Origin: Tyzzerella sp.
Lineage (GTDB): Bacteria; Bacillota; Clostridia; Lachnospirales; Anaerotignaceae
Assembly: GCA_019415525.1 (NCBI GenBank)
Contig: DXZA01000050.1
Location: forward strand, 1 to 64,000
Reading direction: 5' to 3'
Length of the DNA: 64,000 nucleotides
The position numbers and the translations under genes are program-made. Under the pieces are notes generated by a model. It searched no databases. It saw only the letters and a list, made by a program, of their open reading frames with translations, and was not told where the DNA came from. Positions 44,625-53,411 of the stretch are shown here, one piece after another. How positions within the stretch are numbered: position 1 is the first letter of the stretch; each line of letters starts with the position of its first letter.

Positions 44625-47219
44625 TTAAATTATTATAAACTCATCGCCGGAAACATCAATAATAAATTTTGTTTCAGGAGCAACATCATCTTTAATAATT
44701 TTCTTAGCAATAAGAGTTTCAATATATCTCTGTATAAATCTCTTAAGTGGTCTTGCACCATAAATAGGGTCATATGCATTTTCAATAATATATGATTTTG
44801 CATTTTCTGTAAGTTCACAAGAAAGTTGTTTGTCTGCAAGTCTACTATTAAGGTCTTTTATAATAAGGTCAATTATAAATGTTATATCATTCTTTGTAAG
44901 AGGTTTATAGAATACAATTTCATCAAGTCTGTTTAAAAATTCAGGACGGAATGAATGTTTCAAAAGTTCGTTAACCTGTTCTTTAGCCTCTTCTTTTATA
45001 TCGCCATTTTCATCAATACCTTCAAGAAGATAATTTGAACCAAGGTTTGATGTAAGAATAATTATAGTATTTTTAAAGTCAACAGTTCTACCCTGTGAAT
45101 CTGTAATTCTACCATCATCAAGAACTTGTAAAAGTATATTAAATACATCAGGATGAGCTTTTTCAACCTCATCAAAAAGTACAACAGAATAAGGTTTTCT
45201 TCTTACAGCCTCTGTAAGCTGACCACCTTCTTCATATCCAACATATCCTGGAGGTGCTCCAATAAGTCTTGATACTGAGAATTTCTCCATATACTCAGTC
45301 ATATCAATTCTTATAATATTTTTTTCATCATCAAAAAGTGTTTCTGCAAGAGCTTTTGCAAGTTCTGTTTTACCAACACCAGTTGGACCAAGGAAAAGGA
45401 ATGAGCCTATTGGTCTTTGAGGATTTTGGATACCTGCACGACTTCTCATAATAGCTTCTGAAACTTTTGTAACAGCTTCATTTTGTCCAATAACTCTTTC
45501 GTGAAGTATATCTTCAAGGTTTACAAGTTTTTCTTTTTCACCTTCCATAAGTTTGGCTGTTGGAATACCAGTCCATCTTTCAATTATTTTTGCAATTTCT
45601 TCTTCTGTAACTTTATCTCTTAAAAGGCTGTTTTTATTGCTTTCTTCTGCAATTTTTTCTTCTTCCTCAAGCTGTTTTTGTATCTGTGGCAATCTACCAT
45701 ATTTAAGTTCAGCAGCTTTATTAAGGTCATAGCTTCTTTCAGCTTTTTCTATTTCAATATTTACATTATCAAGCTCTTCACGAAGTTTCTGAACTTTATT
45801 AATTGCATTTTTTTCATTATCCCATTTAGCTTTAAGAGTATTAAACTCATCACGCATTTCTGCAAGCTCTTTTTGAATTTCTTTAAGATGTTCTTGTGAT
45901 ATTTTATCATTTTCTTTTTTAAGAGCAGCTTCTTCAATTTCGTGCTGAATTATTTTTCTCTGTATAACATCAAGCTCCATAGGCATTGAATCGATTTCAG
46001 TTCTTATTAAAGCACAAGCCTCATCAACAAGGTCAATAGCTTTATCTGGAAGAAATCTATCAGAAATATATCTGTTTGAAAGAGTAGCAGCAGCAATAAT
46101 AGCTTGGTCTTGGATTTTTACACCATGATAAAGTTCATATCTTTCTTTAAGACCTCTCAATATCGCTATTGTATCTTCAACAGTAGGTTCATTTACCATT
46201 ACAGGCTGGAAACGTCTTTCAAGAGCTGGGTCTTTTTCTATATACTGTCTATATTCATTAAGTGTTGTTGCACCTATACAATGAAGTTCACCTCTTGCAA
46301 GCATAGGTTTTAAAAGATTACCTGCGTCCATAGCACCATCACTTTTACCTGCACCAACAATAGTATGAAGTTCATCAATAAAAAGTATTATTTTACCTTC
46401 ACTCTTTTTAACTTCATTAAGAACTGCTTTAAGTCTTTCTTCAAATTCACCTCTAAATTTTGCACCTGCAATAAGTGCACCCATATCAAGAGAGAATATT
46501 GTTTTATCTTTAAGGCTGTTTGGAACATCTTGGTTAACGATACGCTGTGCAAGACCTTCAGCTATTGCAGTTTTACCAACACCAGGTTCACCAATAAGAA
46601 CAGGGTTATTTTTTGTTTTTCTTGAAAGTATTCTTATAACATTTCTTATTTCATCATCACGACCGATTACAGGGTCAAGCTTTTTACTTCTTGCTCTTTC
46701 CACAAGGTCAGTACCATATTTTTTAAGAACATCATAAGTAGCTTCCGGATTATCACTTGTAACTCTTGTATTTCCTCTTACTGTTGCAAGTATTTTATAA
46801 AAACTTTCACTATCTATATTAAAAAGTTTAAAAAGTTGTTTGTCTGCATTATTAGGGTTTTTAAGTATACACATAAAAATGTGTTCAACAGAAACATAAT
46901 CATCTTTCATATTTTCTGCAAGCTTTTCTGCGGCAACAAGTACCTTGTCAACATCAGAAGAAACATATATATTATTGGCTGGTCTTCCACTTCCACTTAC
47001 GTGAGGAAGTTTTTTAATCTCTTTTAAAAGCTCAGCCTGAAATGCATTCACATTTACATTCATTTTCATAAGAAGCTGAGGTATAAGCCCATCTTCTTGT
47101 ATAAGAAGTGAATATAATAAATGCTGTTCTTCTATTTGAGGGTTCTGATACTCTATTGCTATATTTTGAGCATTCTGTATTGCTCCTAATGAATTTTGAG
47201 TAAATTTTTGAGCGTTCAT
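44625..47219 (-). CDS. clpB: ATP-dependent disaggregase ClpB
   Basis: 864 residues with the start at 47219 (AGGA plus 8 bases; the ATG at 47225 is too close to it). Hexameric AAA+ unfoldase that rescues aggregated proteins with DnaK. Order: N domain (1-145, FTQNSLGAIQNAQ), NBD1 with GEPGVGKTA near 205, the long coiled-coil middle domain (about 400-520) that separates ClpB from ClpA/C, NBD2 with GPTGVGKTE near 600 and the C-terminal domain. Its promoter overlaps a perfect CIRCE, so HrcA control is expected. Confidence 0.97.
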   Translation of the reverse strand: MNAQKFTQNSLGAIQNAQNIAIEYQNPQIEEQHLLYSLLIQEDGLIPQLLMKMNVNVNAFQAELLKEIKKLPHVSGSGRPANNIYVSSDVDKVLVAAEKLAENMKDDYVSVEHIFMCILKNPNNADKQLFKLFNIDSESFYKILATVRGNTRVTSDNPEATYDVLKKYGTDLVERARSKKLDPVIGRDDEIRNVIRILSRKTKNNPVLIGEPGVGKTAIAEGLAQRIVNQDVPNSLKDKTIFSLDMGALIAGAKFRGEFEERLKAVLNEVKKSEGKIILFIDELHTIVGAGKSDGAMDAGNLLKPMLARGELHCIGATTLNEYRQYIEKDPALERRFQPVMVNEPTVEDTIAILRGLKERYELYHGVKIQDQAIIAAATLSNRYISDRFLPDKAIDLVDEACALIRTEIDSMPMELDVIQRKIIQHEIEEAALKKENDKISQEHLKEIQKELAEMRDEFNTLKAKWDNEKNAINKVQKLREELDNVNIEIEKAERSYDLNKAAELKYGRLPQIQKQLEEEEKIAEESNKNSLLRDKVTEEEIAKIIERWTGIPTAKLMEGEKEKLVNLEDILHERVIGQNEAVTKVSEAIMRSRAGIQNPQRPIGSFLFLGPTGVGKTELAKALAETLFDDEKNIIRIDMTEYMEKFSVSRLIGAPPGYVGYEEGGQLTEAVRRKPYSVVLFDEVEKAHPDVFNILLQVLDDGRITDSQGRTVDFKNTIIILTSNLGSNYLLEGIDENGDIKEEAKEQVNELLKHSFRPEFLNRLDEIVFYKPLTKNDITFIIDLIIKDLNSRLADKQLSCELTENAKSYIIENAYDPIYGARPLKRFIQRYIETLIAKKIIKDDVAPETKFIIDVSGDEFIII

Positions 47220-47258
47220 ATGCATCTTCCTTTCTTTTTATATTTAACTTATGAATGT

Positions 47259-47287
47259 ATTATAACTCATTAGCACTCACTAATCAA
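47259..47287 (-). promoter_or_regulatory. clpB promoter
   Basis: TTGATT (47282-47287), 17-base spacer, TATAAT (47259-47264) on the minus strand. The -35 box lies inside the CIRCE element, so bound HrcA would block RNA polymerase. Confidence 0.8.
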
Positions 47288-47296
47288 GAGTGCTAA
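47270..47296. promoter_or_regulatory. CIRCE operator (HrcA site)
   Basis: TTAGCACTC (47270-47278), 9-base spacer, GAGTGCTAA (47288-47296): the exact consensus arms and spacing of the HrcA-binding CIRCE element. Confidence 0.95.
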
Positions 47297-47360
47297 CAAA
47301 TTATTTACATATAAATTTACGTTCAAATTCATTACAAAGTCTGTACTATTTTTAAAAATT

Positions 47361-47389
47361 TTAACACTTTTTTAAAAAATACATATAAT
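47361..47389 (+). promoter_or_regulatory. Promoter of the ABC binding-protein gene
   Basis: TTAACA (47361-47366), 17-base spacer, TATAAT (47384-47389); the GGGAGG ribosome site of the 47417 gene follows. Confidence 0.65.
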
Positions 47390-47416
47390 ATACTATTAAA
47401 TCAGGGAGGCTTTAGA

Positions 47417-48424
47417 ATGAAAATTTATAAAAAATCAACTGTTTTTATAGGTATTTTACTAATATTCACATTATTATTTTCAGGTTGCAAAAAGGAAGAA
47501 ACTCAAGAGCTTACAAAAGTAAGACTTAATGAAGTTGTACACTCTGTTTTTTATGCACCACAATATGTTGCTATAGAAAAAGGATTTTTTGAAGAAGAAG
47601 GAATTGAAATTGACCTTAGTGTTGGTCAAGGTGCAGATAAATCTATGACAGCACTTATATCAAACTCTGCTGATATTGCTCTTTTGGGAACAGAAGCAGG
47701 AATATATGTGTATAATGAAGGTATGGAAAATCCTCCGAAGGCTTTTGCACAGCTTACTCAAAGAGCCGGAAACTTCCTTGTATCAAGAGAAGAAGAACCT
47801 AACTTTAAATGGGAAGATTTAAAAGGAAAATCACTTATTGGTGGTAGAACCGGAGGAATGCCACAACTTGTTTTAGAATATGTTTTAAAGAATAATAATA
47901 TAAAAATTGGGGAAGATTTAGATATAATAAATAATATTTCTTTTGAAAGTACAGCAGGAGCATTTCAAGGAAATATCGGAGATTATACAGTAGAATTTGA
48001 ACCTACTGCAACAGCATTAGAAAATAGTGGTGCAGGTCACGTTGTAGCATCTTTAGGTACAGAAAGCGGATACATTCCTTATACTGTATATATGGCAACA
48101 GGAGAATATATAGAAAACAATCCGGAAATAGTACAGAAATTTACAAATGCAATATACAAAGGTCAGCAGTGGGTAGAAACTCACACATCTAAAGAAATAG
48201 CAGAAGTTATATATCCTCATTTTCAGGAATCAGACATTGAAACACTTACAAAAATCATAGAAAGATACAAAGTTCAGGATACTTGGAAAGAAAATCCTTT
48301 ATTTGAAGAAGAAGGATTAACACTTATACAAGATATTATGGAGCAAGGTGGAGAACTTGACAAAAGAGTACCTTATGAAGAATTTATAATAACAGATTTT
48401 GCAGAAAAAGCTATGGAAAATTAA
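47417..48424 (+). CDS. ABC substrate-binding lipoprotein, NMT1/SsuA type
   Basis: 335 residues. Lipobox FSGC near residue 24, then an NMT1/THI5-like binding fold: VFYAPQYVAIEKGFFEEEGI, ADIALLGTEAGIYV and LKGKSLIGGRTGGMP. Relatives bind thiamine precursors, sulfonates, nitrate or taurine. No permease or ATPase gene is adjacent and no TPP riboswitch precedes it, so the ligand is unknown. It is a single-gene unit between its promoter and a terminator. Confidence 0.9.
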   Translation: MKIYKKSTVFIGILLIFTLLFSGCKKEETQELTKVRLNEVVHSVFYAPQYVAIEKGFFEEEGIEIDLSVGQGADKSMTALISNSADIALLGTEAGIYVYNEGMENPPKAFAQLTQRAGNFLVSREEEPNFKWEDLKGKSLIGGRTGGMPQLVLEYVLKNNNIKIGEDLDIINNISFESTAGAFQGNIGDYTVEFEPTATALENSGAGHVVASLGTESGYIPYTVYMATGEYIENNPEIVQKFTNAIYKGQQWVETHTSKEIAEVIYPHFQESDIETLTKIIERYKVQDTWKENPLFEEEGLTLIQDIMEQGGELDKRVPYEEFIITDFAEKAMEN

Positions 48425-48468
48425 AACACCGAATATTTATTTTTAAAAAATAGATATTCGTTTATATA

Positions 48469-48504
48469 TAAAAAGCAGACAGAAAATAATTCTGTCTGCT
48501 TTTC
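48469..48504. terminator. Bidirectional terminator
   Basis: Stem AGCAGACAGAA/TTCTGTCTGCT with a 6-base loop and A/T flanks, between the convergent binding-protein and aminotransferase genes. Confidence 0.9.
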
Positions 48505-48506
48505 TT

Positions 48507-49637
48507 TTATAATTCATAATAATTTTTTATAAATGCTTTTTCAAGGGAAGTATTAAGTTTAAAACCGAAATTTAAAAGTGTTTTTTCAAGGGCATAAAGT
48601 GTTTTTGAAACATCATTTAAGTTTGCATTTTCACCCATATGACCTATTCTTAAAACTTTTCCTTTAAGTATATCAAAAGAGCCTGATATAAGTATATTAT
48701 ATTTATTTTTAATTTCATTAACTATTTCATCAGATTGAAGACCTTCCGGTACATTAATAACAGTAACTGTATTTGAAAAACCACTTTCAGTATAAAGTGT
48801 AAGACCACTTTCAAATATAGCATTTCTTACAGCAGTAGCTATTTTTTTATGTCTTTCAAATATTTCTTTATCATTCATTACATTTTCCAAAGCCTGCCCT
48901 AAAGCATATATATCATATATAGGCATTGTATATGGGAACCATTTATCTTCATAATATGATTTAAAAGTCATAATATTAGCATAAAATGAAGCTATTTTTG
49001 TTTTTCTTTCTTCCATTGATTTTTTGGCAATATCACTTACACCTATCATTGTAAGTCCGGTAGGTGCAGAAAGAGCCTTTTGAGAACCAAGACAAAGTAT
49101 ATCAATATCACCCATTGAAAGAGGTTCCCCAAAAGATGCAGAAACACTATCAACAACAGACATAATATTATATTTTTTAAGCATACTGCTTATGCTATAC
49201 ACATCATTAAGTATTCCACTTGGTGTATCACAATGTACAACAGTTGCATATTTAAAATTGCTGTCATTTTTAATATATTCTTCAAGTTTATTTATATCAA
49301 CAGGATTTTTATAATCAACAGTATAAAGTACAACTTCTCCACCATACATTTCTACAAAATCCGAAAATCCTCTACCATAGATACCATTATCAATTACAAG
49401 AACTCTATCACCCTTTTCAGTAAGAGAAGCACAGGCAGCCTCAAGTCCAAGTATGCCTTCCCCACCAAGTATATAAAATTCATTTTCAGTATTAAAAAAC
49501 TTAGATAAATTTAAACAAACATTATGATAATATTCGCAAAAATCAATATCTATATCAGGATTTCCTCTTTCAATACTCATTGCCATTCTTACATTTTCTC
49601 TTATTTGAGTTGGGCCTGCTGTCATCATTTTATACAT
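48507..49637 (-). CDS. Class V aminotransferase (alanine-glyoxylate / serine-pyruvate type)
   Basis: 376 residues, PLP fold type I. The opening MTAGPTQIRENVR, GGEGILGLEAACASL, the PLP Asp in SVVDSVSASFG and the Schiff-base Lys in LGSQKALSAPTGL are all in place. Family members move the amino group of Ala, Ser or ureidoglycine to glyoxylate or pyruvate. Its start follows the ECF gene stop by 6 bases, so the pair is one operon divergent from a MocR regulator. Confidence 0.9.
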   Translation of the reverse strand: MYKMMTAGPTQIRENVRMAMSIERGNPDIDIDFCEYYHNVCLNLSKFFNTENEFYILGGEGILGLEAACASLTEKGDRVLVIDNGIYGRGFSDFVEMYGGEVVLYTVDYKNPVDINKLEEYIKNDSNFKYATVVHCDTPSGILNDVYSISSMLKKYNIMSVVDSVSASFGEPLSMGDIDILCLGSQKALSAPTGLTMIGVSDIAKKSMEERKTKIASFYANIMTFKSYYEDKWFPYTMPIYDIYALGQALENVMNDKEIFERHKKIATAVRNAIFESGLTLYTESGFSNTVTVINVPEGLQSDEIVNEIKNKYNILISGSFDILKGKVLRIGHMGENANLNDVSKTLYALEKTLLNFGFKLNTSLEKAFIKNYYEL

Positions 49638-49643
49638 AAATCA

Positions 49644-50159
49644 TCATTTCCTTCCAACATATTTTTTTATAACTGTTAATATAGGTACTGTTATAATAGC
49701 AGAAACAACAATCTGAATAATATTACCCCATACAGAATTTATAGGTGCTAAAATATTACCTGTTATTATAATTTCAGCAATATAATAACCAACAACATTT
49801 ATTATAAGTATTACAAAAACAGCAAAAACATATTTAACCATTGAAAAGCTATTATCTAATATTGCACCAAAAACCCAGCCTTTAGCACCACATATAAAAA
49901 ATGTAAAAGGTGCCCATACAGCCCAGCCTGAAAGCAAATCAAAAAGTCCCATTCCAAAAGCCGCTGCGTACATTCCTGTTTTTCTTCCAAAAATAACAGC
50001 TGCTATAAAAACTGGTATATCTCCAATATGTATAAGTCCTCCGTTTGCAGCTATTGGAAGTCTAATATTTATACACATTGTAGCTACAAATGTCATTGCA
50101 ATAAAAACTGCTGTTATTACTGTTTCTTTTGTTCCTTTTAAAGTTACTGCATTATTCAC
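49644..50159 (-). CDS. ECF transporter substrate-capture (S) protein
   Basis: 171 residues with a GTG start, 7 bases after AGGAGGA. About six hydrophobic segments, with the S-component features NIRLPIAANGGLIHIGDIPVFIAAVIFGRKTGM and LFDLLSG. It would bind a vitamin and use a shared EcfA/A'/T module encoded elsewhere. Company with a PLP enzyme and a MocR-type regulator hints at a vitamin B6 compound, but this is inference. Confidence 0.85.
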   Translation of the reverse strand: MNNAVTLKGTKETVITAVFIAMTFVATMCINIRLPIAANGGLIHIGDIPVFIAAVIFGRKTGMYAAAFGMGLFDLLSGWAVWAPFTFFICGAKGWVFGAILDNSFSMVKYVFAVFVILIINVVGYYIAEIIITGNILAPINSVWGNIIQIVVSAIITVPILTVIKKYVGRK

Positions 50160-50212
50160 TTTAATTCCTCCTTTGTATTGACTGTAAAAATTTATAGACG
50201 TATAATACCAAC

Positions 50213-50240
50213 AAACTGATATTATTAAAAATATCAGTTT
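50213..50240. promoter_or_regulatory. Palindromic operator candidate in the MocR/ECF intergenic region
   Basis: AAACTGATATT (50213-50223), 6-base spacer, AATATCAGTTT (50230-50240), perfect arms. A partial copy GGTATCAGTT lies at 50254-50263, and TTGTA-N4-TACAA lies near 50277-50290. Repeats like these in the shared promoter region of a MocR gene and its divergent target are expected for MocR binding. Confidence 0.55.
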
Positions 50241-50314
50241 ATAAAAATTTAATGGTATCAGTTATATTTTTATAAATTGTACCCATACAATTTCAGGAGG
50301 TTATATTATAAAAT

Positions 50315-51709
50315 ATGATAAATATAGATACAAAATCAAAAATACCTTTATACAGACAAATATATAACCAAATAAAAACAGCTATTATAGAAGAAAATAT
50401 AAAAAGTGGTTCAAAACTACCTTCAAAAAGAACTCTTTCAAAAGCACTTTCTGTAAGTATAAATACAATAGATACAGCATACAGTCAGCTTGTTTCGGAA
50501 GGTTTTATAAAATCTATTCCACAAAGTGGTTTTTATGTTTGTAATATAGAAAGTCTTGATATAATAAATTTTGAAAAAAAAGAAATTGTAATAAAGAAAG
50601 AAGAAGAAACACATTCAAATATAAATATAGATTTTTCATTATATGGTATAGATATACCCTCTTTCCCATACAATCAATGGAAAAAATTAATAAGAGAAGT
50701 AACAAATTTAAGTCCTTTTGAATTTTTAAAAACATCACATTATCAAGGTGAATTATCACTAAGAACAGCTATTGCAAACCATATATACATAAGACGAGGA
50801 GTGACAGCAACACCGGATAGAATTATAATAGGTGCAGGTACAGACAATCTTATGGAAATATTAAATGGAATACTTGAAAAAGATTGTAATATAGCAATGG
50901 AAGACCCTGTGTATAGCAATTCATACAGCTATTTTAAAAGAATGGGACATAATATAATATCTGTTCCTACTGACGAGAATGGTATAATATTAAAAAGCAT
51001 TGAAAATATAGAAAATACAGCTTTATATATAACACCTTCCCACCAATTTCCATTAGGTATAACAATGCCTGTAAATAGGAGAATACAGCTTTTACAATGG
51101 GCAGAAAATGGCTATAAACGATATATAATAGAAGATGACTATGATAGCGAATTCAGATATAATTCAAAACCTATACCCTCTTTACAAAGTATAGACAGAC
51201 AAGGAAATGTAATATATTTAGGGAGTTTTTCAAGAAGTATATCCCCTTCTTTAAGAATAAGTTATATTGTACTACCTGAAAAATTAATGGATATATATAA
51301 TAAAACATATAAATATTCAAGTTGTCCAGTATCACGACTTGAACAGCTTGTACTTGAAAAATTTATATCATCAGGATATTTTGAAAAACACATAAACAGA
51401 ATGAGAAAAATATATGGTGAAAAGCGTGATTTTACAAAAAAATGCTTTTTAAAAGAATTTGGAAAAGATATAAGTTTTTATGGAGAAAATGCCGGTCATC
51501 ATATTATATTTAAAATAAAAGGCTTTGAAAAAAGTGAGGAAATATGTAAAAAAGCACTTTCAGAAGGAATTAAACTTTATACACTTTCAGAATTTTATAA
51601 AGGAAAAGTTCCAGAAAAATTTAATGGTGCTGTTATAGCCGGCTATGGTGGACTTGATATTTTGGACATAGAAAAATCTATACACACATTAAAGACATTA
51701 TTAAAATAA
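50315..51709 (+). CDS. MocR-type GntR/aminotransferase regulator lacking the PLP lysine
   Basis: 464 residues. A GntR winged helix (1-75: IPLYRQIYNQIKTAI, SKRTLSKALSVSINTIDTAYSQL) is fused to a fold-type-I aminotransferase domain (about 105-464) with GAGTDNLMEILN, EDPVYSNSY, EDDYDSEF. In MocR proteins such as GabR and PdxR, PLP is held by Lys in the SFSK motif; here it reads SFSRSISPSLR, with AGA (Arg) at residue 307. The effector domain may bind PLP without a Schiff base or sense another ligand. Likely controls the divergent ECF/aminotransferase pair. Confidence 0.9.
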   Translation: MINIDTKSKIPLYRQIYNQIKTAIIEENIKSGSKLPSKRTLSKALSVSINTIDTAYSQLVSEGFIKSIPQSGFYVCNIESLDIINFEKKEIVIKKEEETHSNINIDFSLYGIDIPSFPYNQWKKLIREVTNLSPFEFLKTSHYQGELSLRTAIANHIYIRRGVTATPDRIIIGAGTDNLMEILNGILEKDCNIAMEDPVYSNSYSYFKRMGHNIISVPTDENGIILKSIENIENTALYITPSHQFPLGITMPVNRRIQLLQWAENGYKRYIIEDDYDSEFRYNSKPIPSLQSIDRQGNVIYLGSFSRSISPSLRISYIVLPEKLMDIYNKTYKYSSCPVSRLEQLVLEKFISSGYFEKHINRMRKIYGEKRDFTKKCFLKEFGKDISFYGENAGHHIIFKIKGFEKSEEICKKALSEGIKLYTLSEFYKGKVPEKFNGAVIAGYGGLDILDIEKSIHTLKTLLK

Positions 51710-51710
51710 A

Positions 51711-51741
51711 AAAATAGGCTGAATTTTATCAGCCTATTTTT
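51711..51741. terminator. Bidirectional terminator
   Basis: Stem AAAAATAGGCTGA/TCAGCCTATTTTT with a 5-base loop between the convergent MocR and DUF3006 genes. Confidence 0.9.
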
Positions 51742-51747
51742 ATTATT

Positions 51748-51954
51748 TTATTTAAAAAGTCTTTTCATTTTTTCTTCTATTGATTTTTTAATTTTTTCTT
51801 CTTTATCTTTGTCTATAAAATAGCCATTTTCATTTTCAGAAATTACAGCACCTTCATAAACATCTTTTGGAAGTTTACTAAGTTCAATATTAACCATCTC
51901 TCTATTTTCCAATTCACATACAGCAAAATTACCTTCTATACGGTCAATAATCAT
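51748..51954 (-). CDS. DUF3006 family protein
   Basis: 68 residues. IIDRIEGNFAVCELENREMVNIELSKLP and VYEGAVI followed by a Lys/Glu-rich helix match the DUF3006 family. These small beta-barrel-like proteins are typically encoded next to extracellular ComEC-like hydrolases, as here (14 bases after it). Function unknown. Confidence 0.85.
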   Translation of the reverse strand: MIIDRIEGNFAVCELENREMVNIELSKLPKDVYEGAVISENENGYFIDKDKEEKIKKSIEEKMKRLFK

Positions 51955-51967
51955 TTAAAATCACCTC

Positions 51968-53080
51968 TTAAGGATTACAATTTCCACAAGGCTCATAGCA
52001 ATTTGAAAGGGCTTCTTCTCTACTTTCAAAATAAACTCTGTTGCTTTCAGCAGGAAGAGAAGAACAACTTTCTCTGTGGAATTTTTTAGAATTTACATTA
52101 CCTATATATACTTCTTTTTCTTCTGTAGTATTCTCAGTTGAAACAGTATTATTTTGTACATTATTTTGTGTATTATTTACATTATTTTCTGTTGTAGTAT
52201 TACTTACTGTACCTTCATAAGATTTTCCATCAGATGTTGTTATAGAAATATTTTCTCCGTCAGATACCATAACAATTTCGCCCATTGTATCATTTCTAAA
52301 AATTTGTATTCCGGCATTATTAAGTTTATCTATAGTTTCTTTATGTGGATGACCATAATCATTTCCTGTTTCAGTCTGTATAACAGCATATCTTGGAGAA
52401 ACAGCAGAAAGCCAACTATCAGATGTTGATGTACTTGAACCATGATGACCAACCTTTAAAACATCAGATTTAAGGTCATAACCTTTGCTTAAAATATCAC
52501 CTTCAGCTTCTGCTTCTGCATCACCAGTAAACATAAATGAAACATCGCCATAATTCATTTTAAGAACTATCGAATTATTATTATGGTCACTATATTTTTT
52601 CTGAGGTCCAAGTATAGTAAATACTCCACCACCAACAGTAAACTGTTCACCCATAACAGGTTTTGTAATAGAAAGACCTTTACTGTCTATTGCATCAATA
52701 ACATCTTCATAAGTTTTTGTAGTTGCAACATCATCAGGCATATATACAGCACCAATATCAAAGTTGTTTATTACTGTATCAAGAGAGCCTATATGGTCTT
52801 CATGAGGGTGTGTTCCAACAACAACATCAAGTTTTTTAACACCTTCATTAGCAAGATATTCTGTTATATACTGACTATCCCCATTATTTCCTGCATCAAT
52901 AAGCATATTTGAGCCATCTGGAAATTTTATAAGAGAACAGTCAGCCTGTCCAACATTAAGAAAGTGAACCTCCACATTTCCTGAAGTATCTGCACTTACT
53001 GTTGTATTCGATGTACAGCCCGAAAATATAACCATTGAAGCCAATGCAACAGAAATAAATTTTTTAAAAAATCTTACCAT
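51968..53080 (-). CDS. Secreted ComEC-like metallo-beta-lactamase lipoprotein with Ada-like C-terminal domain
   Basis: 370 residues. Lipobox FSGC near residue 22; metallo-beta-lactamase fold (about 35-285) with VGQADCSLIKFPDGSNMLIDAG, the metal motif THPHEDHIG, FTGDAEAEAE and KVGHHGS. An Asn/Thr linker follows, then a Cys-rich tail with the order C-S-S-L-P-A...CYEPCGNC, as in the zinc-binding domain of Ada. Similar proteins resemble the nuclease-like domain of the DNA-uptake protein ComEC; an extracellular nucleic acid role is plausible but unproven. Confidence 0.88.
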   Translation of the reverse strand: MVRFFKKFISVALASMVIFSGCTSNTTVSADTSGNVEVHFLNVGQADCSLIKFPDGSNMLIDAGNNGDSQYITEYLANEGVKKLDVVVGTHPHEDHIGSLDTVINNFDIGAVYMPDDVATTKTYEDVIDAIDSKGLSITKPVMGEQFTVGGGVFTILGPQKKYSDHNNNSIVLKMNYGDVSFMFTGDAEAEAEGDILSKGYDLKSDVLKVGHHGSSTSTSDSWLSAVSPRYAVIQTETGNDYGHPHKETIDKLNNAGIQIFRNDTMGEIVMVSDGENISITTSDGKSYEGTVSNTTTENNVNNTQNNVQNNTVSTENTTEEKEVYIGNVNSKKFHRESCSSLPAESNRVYFESREEALSNCYEPCGNCNP

Positions 53081-53193
53081 AAAAATTCTCCTTTCGTGAC
53101 AATTATATTTTTATATTACCACAAAACAAAATAAAAATCCAGTACACATGTTTGTTTTTAGTAAAATATACGAAAATAAGTTTTTTAAATAAA

Positions 53194-53219
53194 AAAAGAA
53201 CTGTAAAAACAGTTCTTTT
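53194..53219 (-). terminator. Terminator of the crp-DUF4250 unit
   Basis: Stem AAAAGAACTGT/ACAGTTCTTTT with a 4-base loop and a T-run on the minus strand; it overlaps the DUF4250 stop codon. Confidence 0.85.
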
Positions 53220-53394
53220 AGATAAATTGATTATTGTCTTTAGAATAATCATAGCCTATTGTTTTCATTTTTGATGTTATTTCTGTTTCATCTATACAAA
53301 GACTTTTACAAAGGTCATCAAGGCTTTTGTATTCATCTCTTAATTTAAGATTTAAAAAACTTAAAAGTATAATAGGGTCTTTAGGTATATTCAT
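53218..53394 (-). CDS. DUF4250 family small protein
   Basis: 58 residues. The sequence opens MNIPKDPIILLSFLNLKLRD and continues with YKSLDDLC, EITSKMKTIGYDYSKDNNQF, the pattern of the DUF4250 family, a short helical protein common in Clostridia and of unknown role. AAGGAG lies 8-10 bases before ATG. It is 17 bases downstream of the Crp/Fnr gene and ends inside a terminator, so both are one unit. Confidence 0.85.
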   Translation of the reverse strand: MNIPKDPIILLSFLNLKLRDEYKSLDDLCKSLCIDETEITSKMKTIGYDYSKDNNQFI

Positions 53395-53411
53395 TTTATA
53401 ATCACTCCTTT

